This document shows, in pieces, positions 1 to 12,664 of a DNA stretch of 64,000 nt (position 1 is the first letter of the stretch; every line of letters begins with the position of its first letter). The translations under genes were made by a program, and so were the position numbers. The DNA comes from an uncultured Bacteroidales bacterium. GTDB lineage: Bacteria; Bacteroidota; Bacteroidia; Bacteroidales; Bacteroidaceae. The notes below the pieces were generated by a model. The model was not told where the DNA came from, searched no databases, and saw only the letters and a list, made by a program, of their open reading frames with translations. The stretch lies in NCBI GenBank assembly GCA_902779845.1, contig CACZCZ010000004.1:166743-230742 (forward strand), given 5' to 3'.

Positions 1-1
1 T

Positions 2-1036
2 CGTTTCAATGCCGGTCTTGAAGGTCGCTTCATCAACAACAGGCTTTCTGCCAGCATCAACTATTTCCACAGTTGGACAGACAACCTGATTACAATGCGC
101 AGCCTCAATTTCCTCTCCGGTATTGATCAAAGCTGGAGCAATGGCGGCAGCTTGAAGAATCAGGGCTTCGATGTTCATCTTTCTGGCCATATTATTTCCA
201 TGAACGATTGGAACTGGAGCTTGGGTGCCAGCTTAGGCCACTATGTCAATAAGCTCACAGCACTGCCTGATGGCGCTCCCTATGAAGATCACACCGTCTT
301 GGGTGCAACAATTCGAAGCGAAGTGGGTCACAGCATCAACAGCTTCTATGGCTTACAGACAGCTGCCACAGACAATGGAACCATCGTTTATGCTACTGCT
401 GAGGAAGCTGCTCGTGATGGTCTCTATCGTCTGCGCGCAGACGGCGTCACAAAGGACTATTTCACCAGTGGCGACGTGAAGTATGTGGACCAGAATCACG
501 ACGGCAGAATTGATGACAACGACCGTGTCTTCATTGGTGATGCCAACCCATCCATATACGGAAACATCTGGACTCGTCTTAGCTACAAACGTCTCACCCT
601 TGACATTGGCTTCAACTACAGCCTCGGTGGTGATATCTACAACTACACGCGTCAGCAACTGGAGAGCGGATGCCGCTTCATGAACCAGACCTCTGCCATG
701 CTCACTCGATGGAGCCATGAAGGTCAGATTACTGACATGCCTCATGCTGTCTATGGTGACCCAATGGGCAACAGCATCTTCAGCGACCGATGGATTGAGG
801 ACGGCAGTTACTTGCGTCTGAAAACGGTCACCCTCAGCTATAAGCTCCCCATCAACAACACCTATATTCAGGGTATCACCGTGTGGGCTCAGGGAACCAA
901 CCTGCTCACCCTCACCAATTATTTGGGTTCCGATCCTGAGATGTCAATGGGCAACAGCGTATTCTATCAAGGTATAGACCGTGGCTACCTCAGCTCTGGA
1001 CGTATGTTCAATGTCGGTCTCAGAATCAACCTCTAA
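2..1036 (+). CDS. SusC/RagA-like TonB-dependent receptor, C-terminal part (cut by window edge)
   Basis: The reading frame is open from base 2, so this is the last 344 residues of a longer gene that begins outside the window. It matches the C-terminal beta-barrel of SusC-type outer-membrane receptors, which import glycans with energy from TonB. Visible signatures are the calcium-loop-like DQNHDGRIDDNDR, then GDANPSIYGN, FNYSLGGDIYNY, WSHEGQ, SDRWIEDGSYLRLK, and the final barrel strand ending in NVGLRINL. The protein is closely similar along its length to the C-terminus of the SusC at 35321-38485, so the two are paralogues. A SusD partner follows after 12 bases, confirming the pair. Plug and TonB-box regions cannot be seen. 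Substrate unknown. Confidence 0.93.
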   Translation, partial: RFNAGLEGRFINNRLSASINYFHSWTDNLITMRSLNFLSGIDQSWSNGGSLKNQGFDVHLSGHIISMNDWNWSLGASLGHYVNKLTALPDGAPYEDHTVLGATIRSEVGHSINSFYGLQTAATDNGTIVYATAEEAARDGLYRLRADGVTKDYFTSGDVKYVDQNHDGRIDDNDRVFIGDANPSIYGNIWTRLSYKRLTLDIGFNYSLGGDIYNYTRQQLESGCRFMNQTSAMLTRWSHEGQITDMPHAVYGDPMGNSIFSDRWIEDGSYLRLKTVTLSYKLPINNTYIQGITVWAQGTNLLTLTNYLGSDPEMSMGNSVFYQGIDRGYLSSGRMFNVGLRINL

Positions 1037-1048
1037 TCTGCTACAGAT

Positions 1049-5319
<4,271 letters not shown>

Positions 5320-5341
5320 ATCAACCGTTTTGTTGAATATA

Positions 5342-5374
5342 TTTGGTGGGATTGCAGAGATTTCCTTATCTTTG
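5342..5374 (+). promoter_or_regulatory. Bacteroides-type promoter (TTTG-21-TATCTTTG)
   Basis: The -33 element TTTG at 5342-5345 and the -7 element TATCTTTG at 5367-5374 are separated by 21 bases, matching the Bacteroidota sigma-ABfr consensus. It would start transcription near 5381, just ahead of the ATG at 5406. This rules out the in-frame TTG at 5343 as the start of the next gene. Confidence 0.75.
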
Positions 5375-5405
5375 CACCAAAATATTTCATTTTCAACAAA
5401 CGAAT

Positions 5406-5813
5406 ATGTTCATGAGAAAATTTGTATTACTACTGATGGTATGGGGTAGTGCACTTGTAGCCCAGGCTGAAGACTATCCCTACCTGACGTTTGAAATGAC
5501 CGACGGAGCCAAGTTCTCTGTGTCCGTTGAGTCACTGAAGCTGTCGTTTAGCGAAACAACATTGACTGCAGGTTCACAGACGTTTACGATCTCCAACCTT
5601 TCAAAGATGTATTTCACCACAACCAGCGAAACGACAACGGGCATTGAGTCTATTGACAATTTGTCCATTGACCGTTTGCTTTCAAAGGATGATGAAGTGT
5701 ACGATCTGAGCGGCAAGAGAGTATTGAGCGGAACCTCGTCCAATGCCAAATTAAAACGAGGCGTGTATATTATCAAATCAAAAGAAGGAATCAGTAAAAT
5801 CGCTGTCAAATGA
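5406..5813 (+). CDS. Small secreted protein with C-terminal sorting-like tail
   Basis: A 135-aa protein of unknown function. A signal peptide (MFMRKFVLLL...ALVAQA) is cleaved before about residue 22. The mature part is beta-rich, with the pattern TAGSQTFTISNLSKMYF, which resembles the N-terminal stretch of the next protein (TIQNKTFNISDITSMSI); the two probably share a small domain. The C-terminus (VYDLSGKRV...RGVYIIKSKEGISKIAVK) has the Tyr-Asp-Leu-x-Gly-Arg/Lys-Arg-Val...Gly-x-Tyr-Ile-Ile form common at the ends of Prevotella secreted proteins and reminiscent of a short type IX secretion C-terminal domain. The ATG at 5412 is an equally possible start. It overlaps the next gene by 4 bases (ATGA). 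Confidence 0.8.
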   Translation: MFMRKFVLLLMVWGSALVAQAEDYPYLTFEMTDGAKFSVSVESLKLSFSETTLTAGSQTFTISNLSKMYFTTTSETTTGIESIDNLSIDRLLSKDDEVYDLSGKRVLSGTSSNAKLKRGVYIIKSKEGISKIAVK

Positions 5814-7660
5814 AAAAGATATATACACTCCTCACAGCCTTCGTGGTAACAATTGCCATGTGGGCACAGACGCTAAACGTGCAGGTTGACAATGTGACTT
5901 ATCAGTTCCCCGCATCCCAGACGGGTGAGATGACCTACCAGGATGGTTCTACGTTGACCATTCAGAATAAGACATTCAACATCAGCGACATCACCAGCAT
6001 GAGCATTGATCAGACATCAGTGACAGACAACCTTGTTGACATCGTTTACAATGGCTCTTCGGCAACGGTGACGGTTGCCGGTAACGTTGCGCCGTATGTC
6101 ACAGCAACCATCAATGGCGCTCATGTCACCATCGTACAAAGCAATACGGAAGCCGTGGATGACGACGAGATTACCTATCAGCTGAGTGGCAGCACCACGG
6201 ATGGTTCCTTCTCTTTAGGCGGCTCTTATAAATGTACTGTGTCTTTGGCAGGTCTCACACTGACCAATCCCAACGACGCTGCCATCACGATCACAAACTC
6301 CAAGCGCATTCAACTGGCAGCCAAGAAAGAAACTGTCAACACGTTGACAGATGGTTCCAATGGTTCGCAGAAAGCCTGTATCTACAGCAAGGGGCAGTTA
6401 CAACTTCAAGGCAATGGAACCTTGAATGTTGTTGGAAAGACGAATCATGCCATTAAGAGTGCTTCGTATGTCTCCATAAAAAACCTCGTGTTGAACATCA
6501 CTTCGGCTGTAGGCGATGGCATCAATTGCGAAGAGTATATGCGGATGCGAAGCGGCACCGTAACCATTAGCGGCGTTGGCGATGACGGCATCCAGTGTGA
6601 TTTGGATGGGACCTCTTCCACAGGCGAGACTGAAGAGCATGAGGATGAAGACAGTGGCAACGTTTATCTTGAAGGCGGAAGCTTAAAGATAACAACGACA
6701 GCCGCTGCTTCGAAGGGCGTAAAAGCCGATGGCGACTTGAAAATCACCGATGGCACCATCAATATCACCACTTCTGGTGCTGGCACTTACGATGCTACAG
6801 ACCGAGATGCGAAAGGCTGCAGCGGTTTGAATGCCGATGGCAATATGGCCATCAGCGGTGGTACATTGACGCTGAAATCAACAGGTTCCGGCGGTAAGTG
6901 CATCAAGGTCGATGGCAAGCTGGATATCACGGGCGGCAACATCACAGCCACGACAACAGGTGGTACCTACTCTTACAGTTCAAGCAAGGCACAGCCAAAA
7001 GCCATCAAGAGCGACGGTAACATGACGATTAGTGGTGGCAGCATCACCGCCACATCCAACAGTCACGAGGCTATTGAAACCAAAGGCACGCTAACCATCA
7101 CTGACGGCACCGTGTATGCGCTCAGCTCTTCGGACGATGCCATCAATTCCGCCAGCCACATGTACCTGAAGGGCGGCACCGTTACAGGTGTCTCCAACGG
7201 CAACGACGGCATCGACAGCAATGGCAACATGTACATCTCTGGCGGCACCGTTCTCGCCTGTGGCGCAGGACAGCCTGAGTGTGGTCTTGACGCAGCCGAG
7301 CGCTACTATCTTTACATCACGGGCGGCACCGTTCTTGGCATTGGCGGCGGCAACAACAGCGTCACTGCTACTACTAGCTCGCAATGCGTGCTAAGTGCAA
7401 CGGGCAGTACCACTGCAGGAACTGCTGTCAGCGTGAAGAGTGGTACTACTTCTTTGGCCTCCTTCACTGTTCCAACAGGTTACTCTCCATCATCTGGTGG
7501 CGGTGGTCCTGGCGGTCCTGGTGGCAAAAGGCCTGGCGAGGGTGGAAGCTTCAGCTATCTGCTGAGTTGTCCCAGCCTGACTTCTGGCACGAGCTACACC
7601 GTGACCATAGGTTCCTCTTCATCTTCATGTAAAGCATCAACAAGCTATTCAGGCAGATGA
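5810..7660 (+). CDS. Cthe_2159-family carbohydrate-binding beta-helix protein
   Basis: A 616-aa secreted protein. After a signal peptide (about residues 1-20, ending MWAQ) and a short domain shared with the preceding gene (about 20-70), the body is a repetitive right-handed beta-helix with turns such as GDGINCEE, GDDGIQCD, KGVKADGDLKITDGTINI, GKCIKVDGKLDITGGNI, SHEAIETKGTLTITDGT and NDGIDSNGNMYISGGTV. This is the Cthe_2159 / DUF4353 fold, whose founding member binds acidic polysaccharide and calcium. The acidic loops (DDEI, EEHEDEDSGN) could bind calcium. A glycine-rich linker (SSGGGGPGGPGGKRPGEGG) precedes a short C-terminal domain. It overlaps both neighbours by 4 bases, so it is tightly coupled to the kinase downstream. 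Enzymatic activity is not suggested by the sequence. Confidence 0.87.
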   Translation: MKKIYTLLTAFVVTIAMWAQTLNVQVDNVTYQFPASQTGEMTYQDGSTLTIQNKTFNISDITSMSIDQTSVTDNLVDIVYNGSSATVTVAGNVAPYVTATINGAHVTIVQSNTEAVDDDEITYQLSGSTTDGSFSLGGSYKCTVSLAGLTLTNPNDAAITITNSKRIQLAAKKETVNTLTDGSNGSQKACIYSKGQLQLQGNGTLNVVGKTNHAIKSASYVSIKNLVLNITSAVGDGINCEEYMRMRSGTVTISGVGDDGIQCDLDGTSSTGETEEHEDEDSGNVYLEGGSLKITTTAAASKGVKADGDLKITDGTINITTSGAGTYDATDRDAKGCSGLNADGNMAISGGTLTLKSTGSGGKCIKVDGKLDITGGNITATTTGGTYSYSSSKAQPKAIKSDGNMTISGGSITATSNSHEAIETKGTLTITDGTVYALSSSDDAINSASHMYLKGGTVTGVSNGNDGIDSNGNMYISGGTVLACGAGQPECGLDAAERYYLYITGGTVLGIGGGNNSVTATTSSQCVLSATGSTTAGTAVSVKSGTTSLASFTVPTGYSPSSGGGGPGGPGGKRPGEGGSFSYLLSCPSLTSGTSYTVTIGSSSSSCKASTSYSGR

Positions 7661-8727
7661 AACAGTCACGGCAAGAAAACATCATCTACTTAGCAGTGTG
7701 GAGCTTGCTTTTTGCGGCTCCACTGCTGAGTATGTATGTCCGTAGTGTCGGTGATGCAGGCTTTATGTTCAGCTGGCACGATGCTTTCGTCGTGTGGCGG
7801 CATTTTGCACTCTATCTGATTTTGTTCCTGGTCCATAATTTCTTGTTAGCCCCATTGCTGGTGTATCAACACAGGCGTACAGCCTACGTCGCTGTTGTCT
7901 TCAGTTTGCTTGTTGCCTTTACGTTGTACCAATGCAATACTCGTCCTGATCGTCGCGGCCACAAGCCGGATTGCGAGCGCGTGGAGCGCCATCGTCCACA
8001 GCTTGATAATCCACCTCCGCCACCGCCTATCGTGGGAGAACACGACATCATGGCAATTGTCATTCTGATTCTCATCTTTGGTGCCAACCTTGGCATCAAA
8101 GGGTATTTCCGTACACGCGACGACCAGAAGCGGCTGGCAGAATTGGAGAAGGAGAATTTGGAACAGCAACTCGAGTACTTGCGCTATCAGATCAATCCGC
8201 ACTTCTTCATGAACACGCTCAACAACATCCACGCCTTGGTGGATATAGACCCTGAGCAGGCTAAGGACACCATCCTGGAACTGTCCAAGATGATGCGATT
8301 CGTTCTATATGAGGGCAACAGACAAAGTGTGCCACTCTCGCGTGAGCTTGATTTCATTCAGCACTATGTCTCGCTGATGCAGTTGCGCTATACGGAAAAG
8401 GTGAAGATCACCCTCACGATTCCATCCCAAGTTCCCGACCGTCATGTACCGCCATTGATCCTGATCACCTTCATCGAGAATGCCTTCAAACATGGCATCA
8501 GCTATCAAAGCACATCATTTATTGAGATCGTAGTAGTGGCCAAGGATGGTCATCTCCGTTTCGTCTGCCGCAACTCCAAGACAGAAAATCCCAACCCAGA
8601 GAAGGGTGGTGTTGGTCTTGCCAATGTCCGTAAGCGCCTGTATCTTCTATTTGGTCACCGCTATACCCTCAACATCCAGGACACCCCCAACGAGTACGAG
8701 GTGGAGCTAACGCTTCCTCTTCTATAA
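7657..8727 (+). CDS. LytS/YehU-family membrane sensor histidine kinase
   Basis: A 356-aa inner-membrane kinase that phosphorylates the response regulator encoded next. There are about four transmembrane segments: roughly residues 8-28, 46-68, 76-92 and 130-148. A coiled-coil (about 152-174) leads into the His_kinase domain with RYQINPHFFMNTLNNIHAL, the predicted phospho-accepting histidine being H182. The ATP-binding part carries IENAFKHGI and GGVGLANVRKRL. Between TM3 and TM4 is a loop (about 93-129) rich in His, Cys, Arg and Pro (HKPDCERVERHR then PPPPPP), an unusual feature that could contact a metal or partner. The start overlaps the Cthe_2159 gene by 4 bases. Confidence 0.93.
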   Translation: MKQSRQENIIYLAVWSLLFAAPLLSMYVRSVGDAGFMFSWHDAFVVWRHFALYLILFLVHNFLLAPLLVYQHRRTAYVAVVFSLLVAFTLYQCNTRPDRRGHKPDCERVERHRPQLDNPPPPPPIVGEHDIMAIVILILIFGANLGIKGYFRTRDDQKRLAELEKENLEQQLEYLRYQINPHFFMNTLNNIHALVDIDPEQAKDTILELSKMMRFVLYEGNRQSVPLSRELDFIQHYVSLMQLRYTEKVKITLTIPSQVPDRHVPPLILITFIENAFKHGISYQSTSFIEIVVVAKDGHLRFVCRNSKTENPNPEKGGVGLANVRKRLYLLFGHRYTLNIQDTPNEYEVELTLPLL

Positions 8728-8757
8728 TAATGTAAATCTATTCCATCACACTTCCCT

Positions 8758-9477
8758 ATGATACGTTGTCTTGCCATTGATGATGAGCCGCTAGCGCTGA
8801 AGCAACTTGTGGCTTATATTCAGAAAGTTCCGTTCCTTGAACTTGCGGCCCAGTGCCAGAGTGCTGTCGAAGCACGTGCCTTCTTGGAACACGATTGTGT
8901 GGATGCCATCTTTTGTGACATCAATATGCCTGACCTCAATGGCATGGATTTCGTGAAGTCATTGGCCGTAGCGCCTTTTGTTGTCTTTACTACAGCCTAT
9001 TCGGAATATGCTGTCGAGGGCTTTCGGGTGAATGCCGTTGACTATCTGCTGAAGCCCTTTGGTCTGCAGGACTTCCAACGTGCAGCACAACGCTTATTGG
9101 AGCGGGTAGATGGTGCTCGCGCGGCCGACGAGAAGCCAGCGCCCCAAGTGGAGACACTCTTTCTAAAGTCGGACCATCGTATCATCAATGTGAACGTTCC
9201 AGATATTCGCTACGTTGAAGCCATGAGCGAGTATCTGAAGGTGTTTCTTGATGGCCAGCCCAAGCCCATCATCACGCTGCTGTCCATGAAAAAGATGGAG
9301 GAGTATCTGCCCAACTACTTCATGCGCATCCACCGTTCCTACATTGTCAATCTCACCAAGATCCAAGAGGTTACCAAGAACCGCGTGACCCTTGATTCAG
9401 ATACTGACATACCCATTGGCGACCTCTACAAGGAGGCCTTTCAGGAGTATCTGGACACGAAGTTCTTGGGGCGGTAA
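8758..9477 (+). CDS. LytTR-family response regulator
   Basis: A 239-aa DNA-binding response regulator paired with the upstream LytS-type kinase. The receiver domain (residues 1-115) has acidic residues IDDE, the phosphorylation site D54 (IFCDINMPDLNG), and the conserved lysine in VDYLLKPFG. The LytTR DNA-binding domain (about 140-238) shows VEAMSEYLKVF, MRIHRSYIVNL and IPIGDLYKEAF. It starts 30 bases after the kinase. Targets are not visible here; the linkage suggests it controls surface functions related to the Cthe_2159 protein. Confidence 0.95.
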   Translation: MIRCLAIDDEPLALKQLVAYIQKVPFLELAAQCQSAVEARAFLEHDCVDAIFCDINMPDLNGMDFVKSLAVAPFVVFTTAYSEYAVEGFRVNAVDYLLKPFGLQDFQRAAQRLLERVDGARAADEKPAPQVETLFLKSDHRIINVNVPDIRYVEAMSEYLKVFLDGQPKPIITLLSMKKMEEYLPNYFMRIHRSYIVNLTKIQEVTKNRVTLDSDTDIPIGDLYKEAFQEYLDTKFLGR

Positions 9478-9531
9478 CGCTATAGGCACTTGCTCTGGCC
9501 TTTCGGGCCAAAATGACATTCAGTCATATCT

Positions 9532-9553
9532 AAAATGGGCTTTTGCCCATTTT
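9532..9553. terminator. Bidirectional intrinsic terminator
   Basis: Perfect inverted repeat AAAATGGGC / GCCCATTTT with a TTTT loop, lying between the convergent LytTR regulator and DedA genes. A-rich and T-rich flanks on the two sides let it serve both directions. A smaller stem (TGGCC / GGCCA) lies at about 9496-9510. Confidence 0.75.
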
Positions 9554-9578
9554 ACTCTCCTAACCGCCATTTACGAAT

Positions 9579-10205
9579 TTATTGCTTACCTTTTCTTGAC
9601 TTGAAGATGAGGTAGGCGATGAGCCCTATGAAGAGGGCTACCATGCCGAGACCAATTTCATGGCTGTATTTCTCGACCGTCTCCAACAGCTCATCCTCTG
9701 GGATGTAACTTTGCAACCTGTAACCGATTACAGCCAAGATGATGTTCCAGACTCCTGCGCCGATGGTGGTGTATAGCAAGAATCGTAGGTAGGGCATTCT
9801 GGCCAGTCCTGCAGGAAGACTGATGAGATGTCGGATGCCGGGCACGAGACGACCAATGAGGGTGCCGACAGCACCGTGCTCGTTGAAATAATCCTCGGTC
9901 TTCTGTATCTTCTTGTCGTTGAGCAGACAGAGATGCCCGAGATGACTGTTGGCAAAAGAATAGATGATGGGGCGTCCCAGAAAGCGTGCAACAATGTAGT
10001 TGATGGTGGCGCCGATGTTGGCTCCAATGGTGGCAAACAGCACAATCAGAATGACATTCAGCTCGCCATCGTCAGCCGCTTTGTAGGCAGCAGGAGCCAC
10101 CACAAGTTCGCTGGGCACCGGCACAACGGTGCTCTCCAGGGTCATCAGCAGTGTTATCGTCCAGTAGTTGAGATGGTCACCAAACCAAGCTATGAGTGAA
10201 GACAT
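9579..10205 (-). CDS. DedA-family membrane protein
   Basis: A 208-aa polytopic membrane protein, last gene of the leftward his/lys operon. The DedA (SNARE-associated/VTT) fold is shown by the early re-entrant segment ESTVVPVPSELVVAPA and by the signature GRLVPGIRHLISLPAGLARM (G-R-x-x-P-x-x-R...A-G-x-x-x-M). Members act in undecaprenyl-phosphate or phospholipid translocation and envelope homeostasis. A C-terminal helix (about 178-198) ends in a basic KSRKGKQ tail. It starts 40 bases after the glycosyltransferase stop; the gap holds reiterated TTTTACGATT words. Confidence 0.92.
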   Translation of the reverse strand: MSSLIAWFGDHLNYWTITLLMTLESTVVPVPSELVVAPAAYKAADDGELNVILIVLFATIGANIGATINYIVARFLGRPIIYSFANSHLGHLCLLNDKKIQKTEDYFNEHGAVGTLIGRLVPGIRHLISLPAGLARMPYLRFLLYTTIGAGVWNIILAVIGYRLQSYIPEDELLETVEKYSHEIGLGMVALFIGLIAYLIFKSRKGKQ

Positions 10206-10245
10206 TGTTTAATTTTACGATTTTACGATTTGACAATTTGCAGAT
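10206..10245. repeat. Reiterated word tract upstream of DedA gene
   Basis: The short gap contains the word TTTTACGAT twice in tandem followed by TTGACAATTTG. It belongs to the class of short reiterated tracts seen ahead of several start codons in this window. Confidence 0.5.
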
Positions 10246-11481
10246 TCAGACGAATTTCTTGCGGAATTCTTTATTCGAGGAGAAGCGCCGTGCAAGATGT
10301 GCCAGGAGGTTCTGCAACGGCAGCTGAAGCTCCAAGGGTATCAATGTGAGGTAGTAGCTACGACAGCCTAAGGCACGTGTGGTAGCACGTAAGCTGGAAA
10401 TCTTCGTGATGGTGTAGGTCGCCAGCAGGATTGTCAGTACGACAGCGAGCACAATGAGATAAACCATCACATCGGATTCCTGGTGCGTGAAGAGAAGCAC
10501 AAGACTCACCAGCAGCGGCAGCACCATTGCGAAGACAACGAGCCAAGGCATCAGCTGGTGCCACGTCTGAACACATCTGTAGATGAATGTGTGGCGCTGG
10601 TGGCGGCGCGTCTCAGCATAGAACACACGACGCTTGGCCCACAGACTTCCAGAGTTGATCATGTCCTGCACCACCATGGCCGAGGGCAACACCAGCAATG
10701 CCGTGTTGGAGGGCGTGGATGTGTGATTAACCAGGAGCTCTGCCGCACCGGCTTTCAGCCCCTGTGCATCTGCGAAGCCACCTTTCTCGAAGAAGTAGCT
10801 CTTGCGGAAGGCGATGTTACAGTCGTCGGCGCGCACGGCAGCATGACCGTTGAGCACATGGCGGCTTCCTTCCATGGTGTACCACAGCCGATAGAACCCC
10901 ATCTTGTAGTCGAGCCATGTCGAACGCTGCTCGTCGAAGCGAGCCATCCCCAGCACCATGTCGGGCTGTTTCAGCCGTGGGCTCTGAATCCCTTGCTTGG
11001 GATGAATGATGGTTTCGCCGATGCGTGTGAGCCAGTGTGGGGAGATGGGTTCACAGTCAGGGCGTGTCATCACCACCCAATCATATGCCGCTGCCCTGAA
11101 GCCGAGTGTCAAGGCCAAGCGCTGCACGCTGATGTCACGAGCTGACGAGGGCGTGTGCGTATGACGCAGATAGGCATATTGCAACTCCAATCGCTCCAGC
11201 ACGTCCTTGGTCTCATCCGTGGAAGCCATGTCGATGACGATGACTTCGAAGCGGGCGTAGTCCTGATTCAGGATGACAGGCAAATGGCGTCGCAGGGCCG
11301 GTGCCTGGTTATGGGCTGCGATGACGACGGTCAGCGGTGGCAAGTCCTCTTCGACAGCATCCAACTTTTTGTCAATTTTCTGGAGGCTGCGTCCCAGCTG
11401 ACCATATTGGTAGGCAGGGATGATGGCCAATATCCAGATGAGTAGGGCAGTGATCAGAAGTATCTTCAGCAGCAACAGCAT
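10246..11481 (-). CDS. Membrane-bound family 2 glycosyltransferase
   Basis: A 411-aa protein that probably transfers a sugar from a nucleotide donor to an envelope acceptor. An N-terminal transmembrane anchor (about residues 3-22) is followed by a GT-A fold: TVVIAAHNQAPALRRHLPVI, EVIVIDMASTDET, and the probable metal/donor motif VMTRPDCEP. Two to three C-terminal transmembrane helices lie at about 305-355. The canonical DxD and QxxRW motifs are not obvious, so activity is predicted from fold only. It follows lysA by 25 bases in the same operon. Substrate unknown. Confidence 0.85.
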   Translation of the reverse strand: MLLLLKILLITALLIWILAIIPAYQYGQLGRSLQKIDKKLDAVEEDLPPLTVVIAAHNQAPALRRHLPVILNQDYARFEVIVIDMASTDETKDVLERLELQYAYLRHTHTPSSARDISVQRLALTLGFRAAAYDWVVMTRPDCEPISPHWLTRIGETIIHPKQGIQSPRLKQPDMVLGMARFDEQRSTWLDYKMGFYRLWYTMEGSRHVLNGHAAVRADDCNIAFRKSYFFEKGGFADAQGLKAGAAELLVNHTSTPSNTALLVLPSAMVVQDMINSGSLWAKRRVFYAETRRHQRHTFIYRCVQTWHQLMPWLVVFAMVLPLLVSLVLLFTHQESDVMVYLIVLAVVLTILLATYTITKISSLRATTRALGCRSYYLTLIPLELQLPLQNLLAHLARRFSSNKEFRKKFV

Positions 11482-11506
11482 CGGTGGGTTTACAGTTTTA
11501 TTTGAG

Positions 11507-12664
11507 TTAAATCGTCTTTACGTTGGGCAGCGAGCGGCAGTTGTAGCACGAAGCCATGGTCTCGCCATAGGCTCCGGCAGAGCGCAGCACCAGCAGGTCG
11601 CCACGATGTGTCTCGGGCAGTTCCAGATCCTTAGCGAAGACATCAGAGGACTCGCAGATGGGGCCCACGACATCATAGACAACGGTGTCTTTGGTCGTTG
11701 CCGTGCAGTTCTCAATCTTGTGGTGAGCACCATAGAGGGCGGGGCGGATGAGGTCCGTGAAGCCGGCATCCACGATGACGAACTGCTTCTGCTTGCCATG
11801 CTTCACATAGAGCACGCGCGTCAGCAGCGAACCCATCTGTCCGACCATGGCACGTCCTAGCTCGAAGTGGAGCTGCTGACCTTCACGCAGACGCAGACCC
11901 TGCTTGAAGGTGTCAAAGTATGCACGGAAGTTGGGGATGGGGTGTGCATCGGGCTCGTCATAGTCGATGCCCAGTCCGCCGCCGACATTGATGTTCGGCA
12001 CACGGATGCCCTCAGAATCTAAGATGTCCTGCAGTTCATTCACACGCGAGCAGAGCGCCACGAAGTCATCCATCACCAGCAGTTGCGAACCGATGTGGAA
12101 GTGCAGCCCGGTGAAGGTGATGAGCGGCATCGTCTCTGTCTTGCGGATGACCATCACCATGTCCTCCATGTCAATGCCGAATTTGTTCTCAGCCTTGCCG
12201 GTAGTGATGTGAGCGTGTGTGTGAGCGCCCACATTGGGATTGATGCGGAAGCTGACACGGGCGGTTTTGTTCATCGCCGTTGCCAGCTCATTGATGACTT
12301 CCAGCTCTTCGGTGCTCTCCACATTGAACATTCCGATGCCCTGTTCCAGCGCCAGCTGAATCTCCCAGTCCGCTTTTCCCACGCCGGCGAAGGCGATGTC
12401 CTCGGCTTTGAAGCCAGCACGCAATGCTGCCTCTATCTCTCCGCCGCTGACACAGTCGGCTCCGAAGCCGGCCGCAGCGATGGCCTGCAGGATGGCGGGG
12501 TTGGCGTTGGCCTTGACGGCGTAATGAACGTGATAGTTGTCGTGTCCTGCTGTCTCACCTTGGATGGCAGCCAGTGTGTCAGCCAGCAGCTTCATGTCAT
12601 AGAGATAACATGGCGTCTGGATGTCTTTAAGTTGTGTGATATTGATGTTCATGAGGCGTGTCAT
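11507..12664 (-). CDS. lysA: Diaminopimelate decarboxylase LysA
   Basis: Decarboxylates meso-diaminopimelate to L-lysine using pyridoxal phosphate. The PLP lysine is K51 in HYAVKANANP; other family motifs are VSGGEIEAAL, HIGSQ, NVGGGLGIDYD, ELGRAMVGQMG and GPICESSDVFAKD. At 385 aa it is full length for the short bacteroidal form. The start chosen overlaps the lysC stop in ATGA, giving translational coupling; an ATG four codons later (MNINI) is the alternative. Together with lysC it covers the first and last steps of lysine synthesis. Confidence 0.95.
   Translation of the reverse strand: MTRLMNINITQLKDIQTPCYLYDMKLLADTLAAIQGETAGHDNYHVHYAVKANANPAILQAIAAAGFGADCVSGGEIEAALRAGFKAEDIAFAGVGKADWEIQLALEQGIGMFNVESTEELEVINELATAMNKTARVSFRINPNVGAHTHAHITTGKAENKFGIDMEDMVMVIRKTETMPLITFTGLHFHIGSQLLVMDDFVALCSRVNELQDILDSEGIRVPNINVGGGLGIDYDEPDAHPIPNFRAYFDTFKQGLRLREGQQLHFELGRAMVGQMGSLLTRVLYVKHGKQKQFVIVDAGFTDLIRPALYGAHHKIENCTATTKDTVVYDVVGPICESSDVFAKDLELPETHRGDLLVLRSAGAYGETMASCYNCRSLPNVKTI

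Noticed and set aside
5343-5405. TTG-initiated extension of the small secreted protein
   Set aside because: The TTG is part of the -33 promoter element, and the extension would bury the signal peptide.
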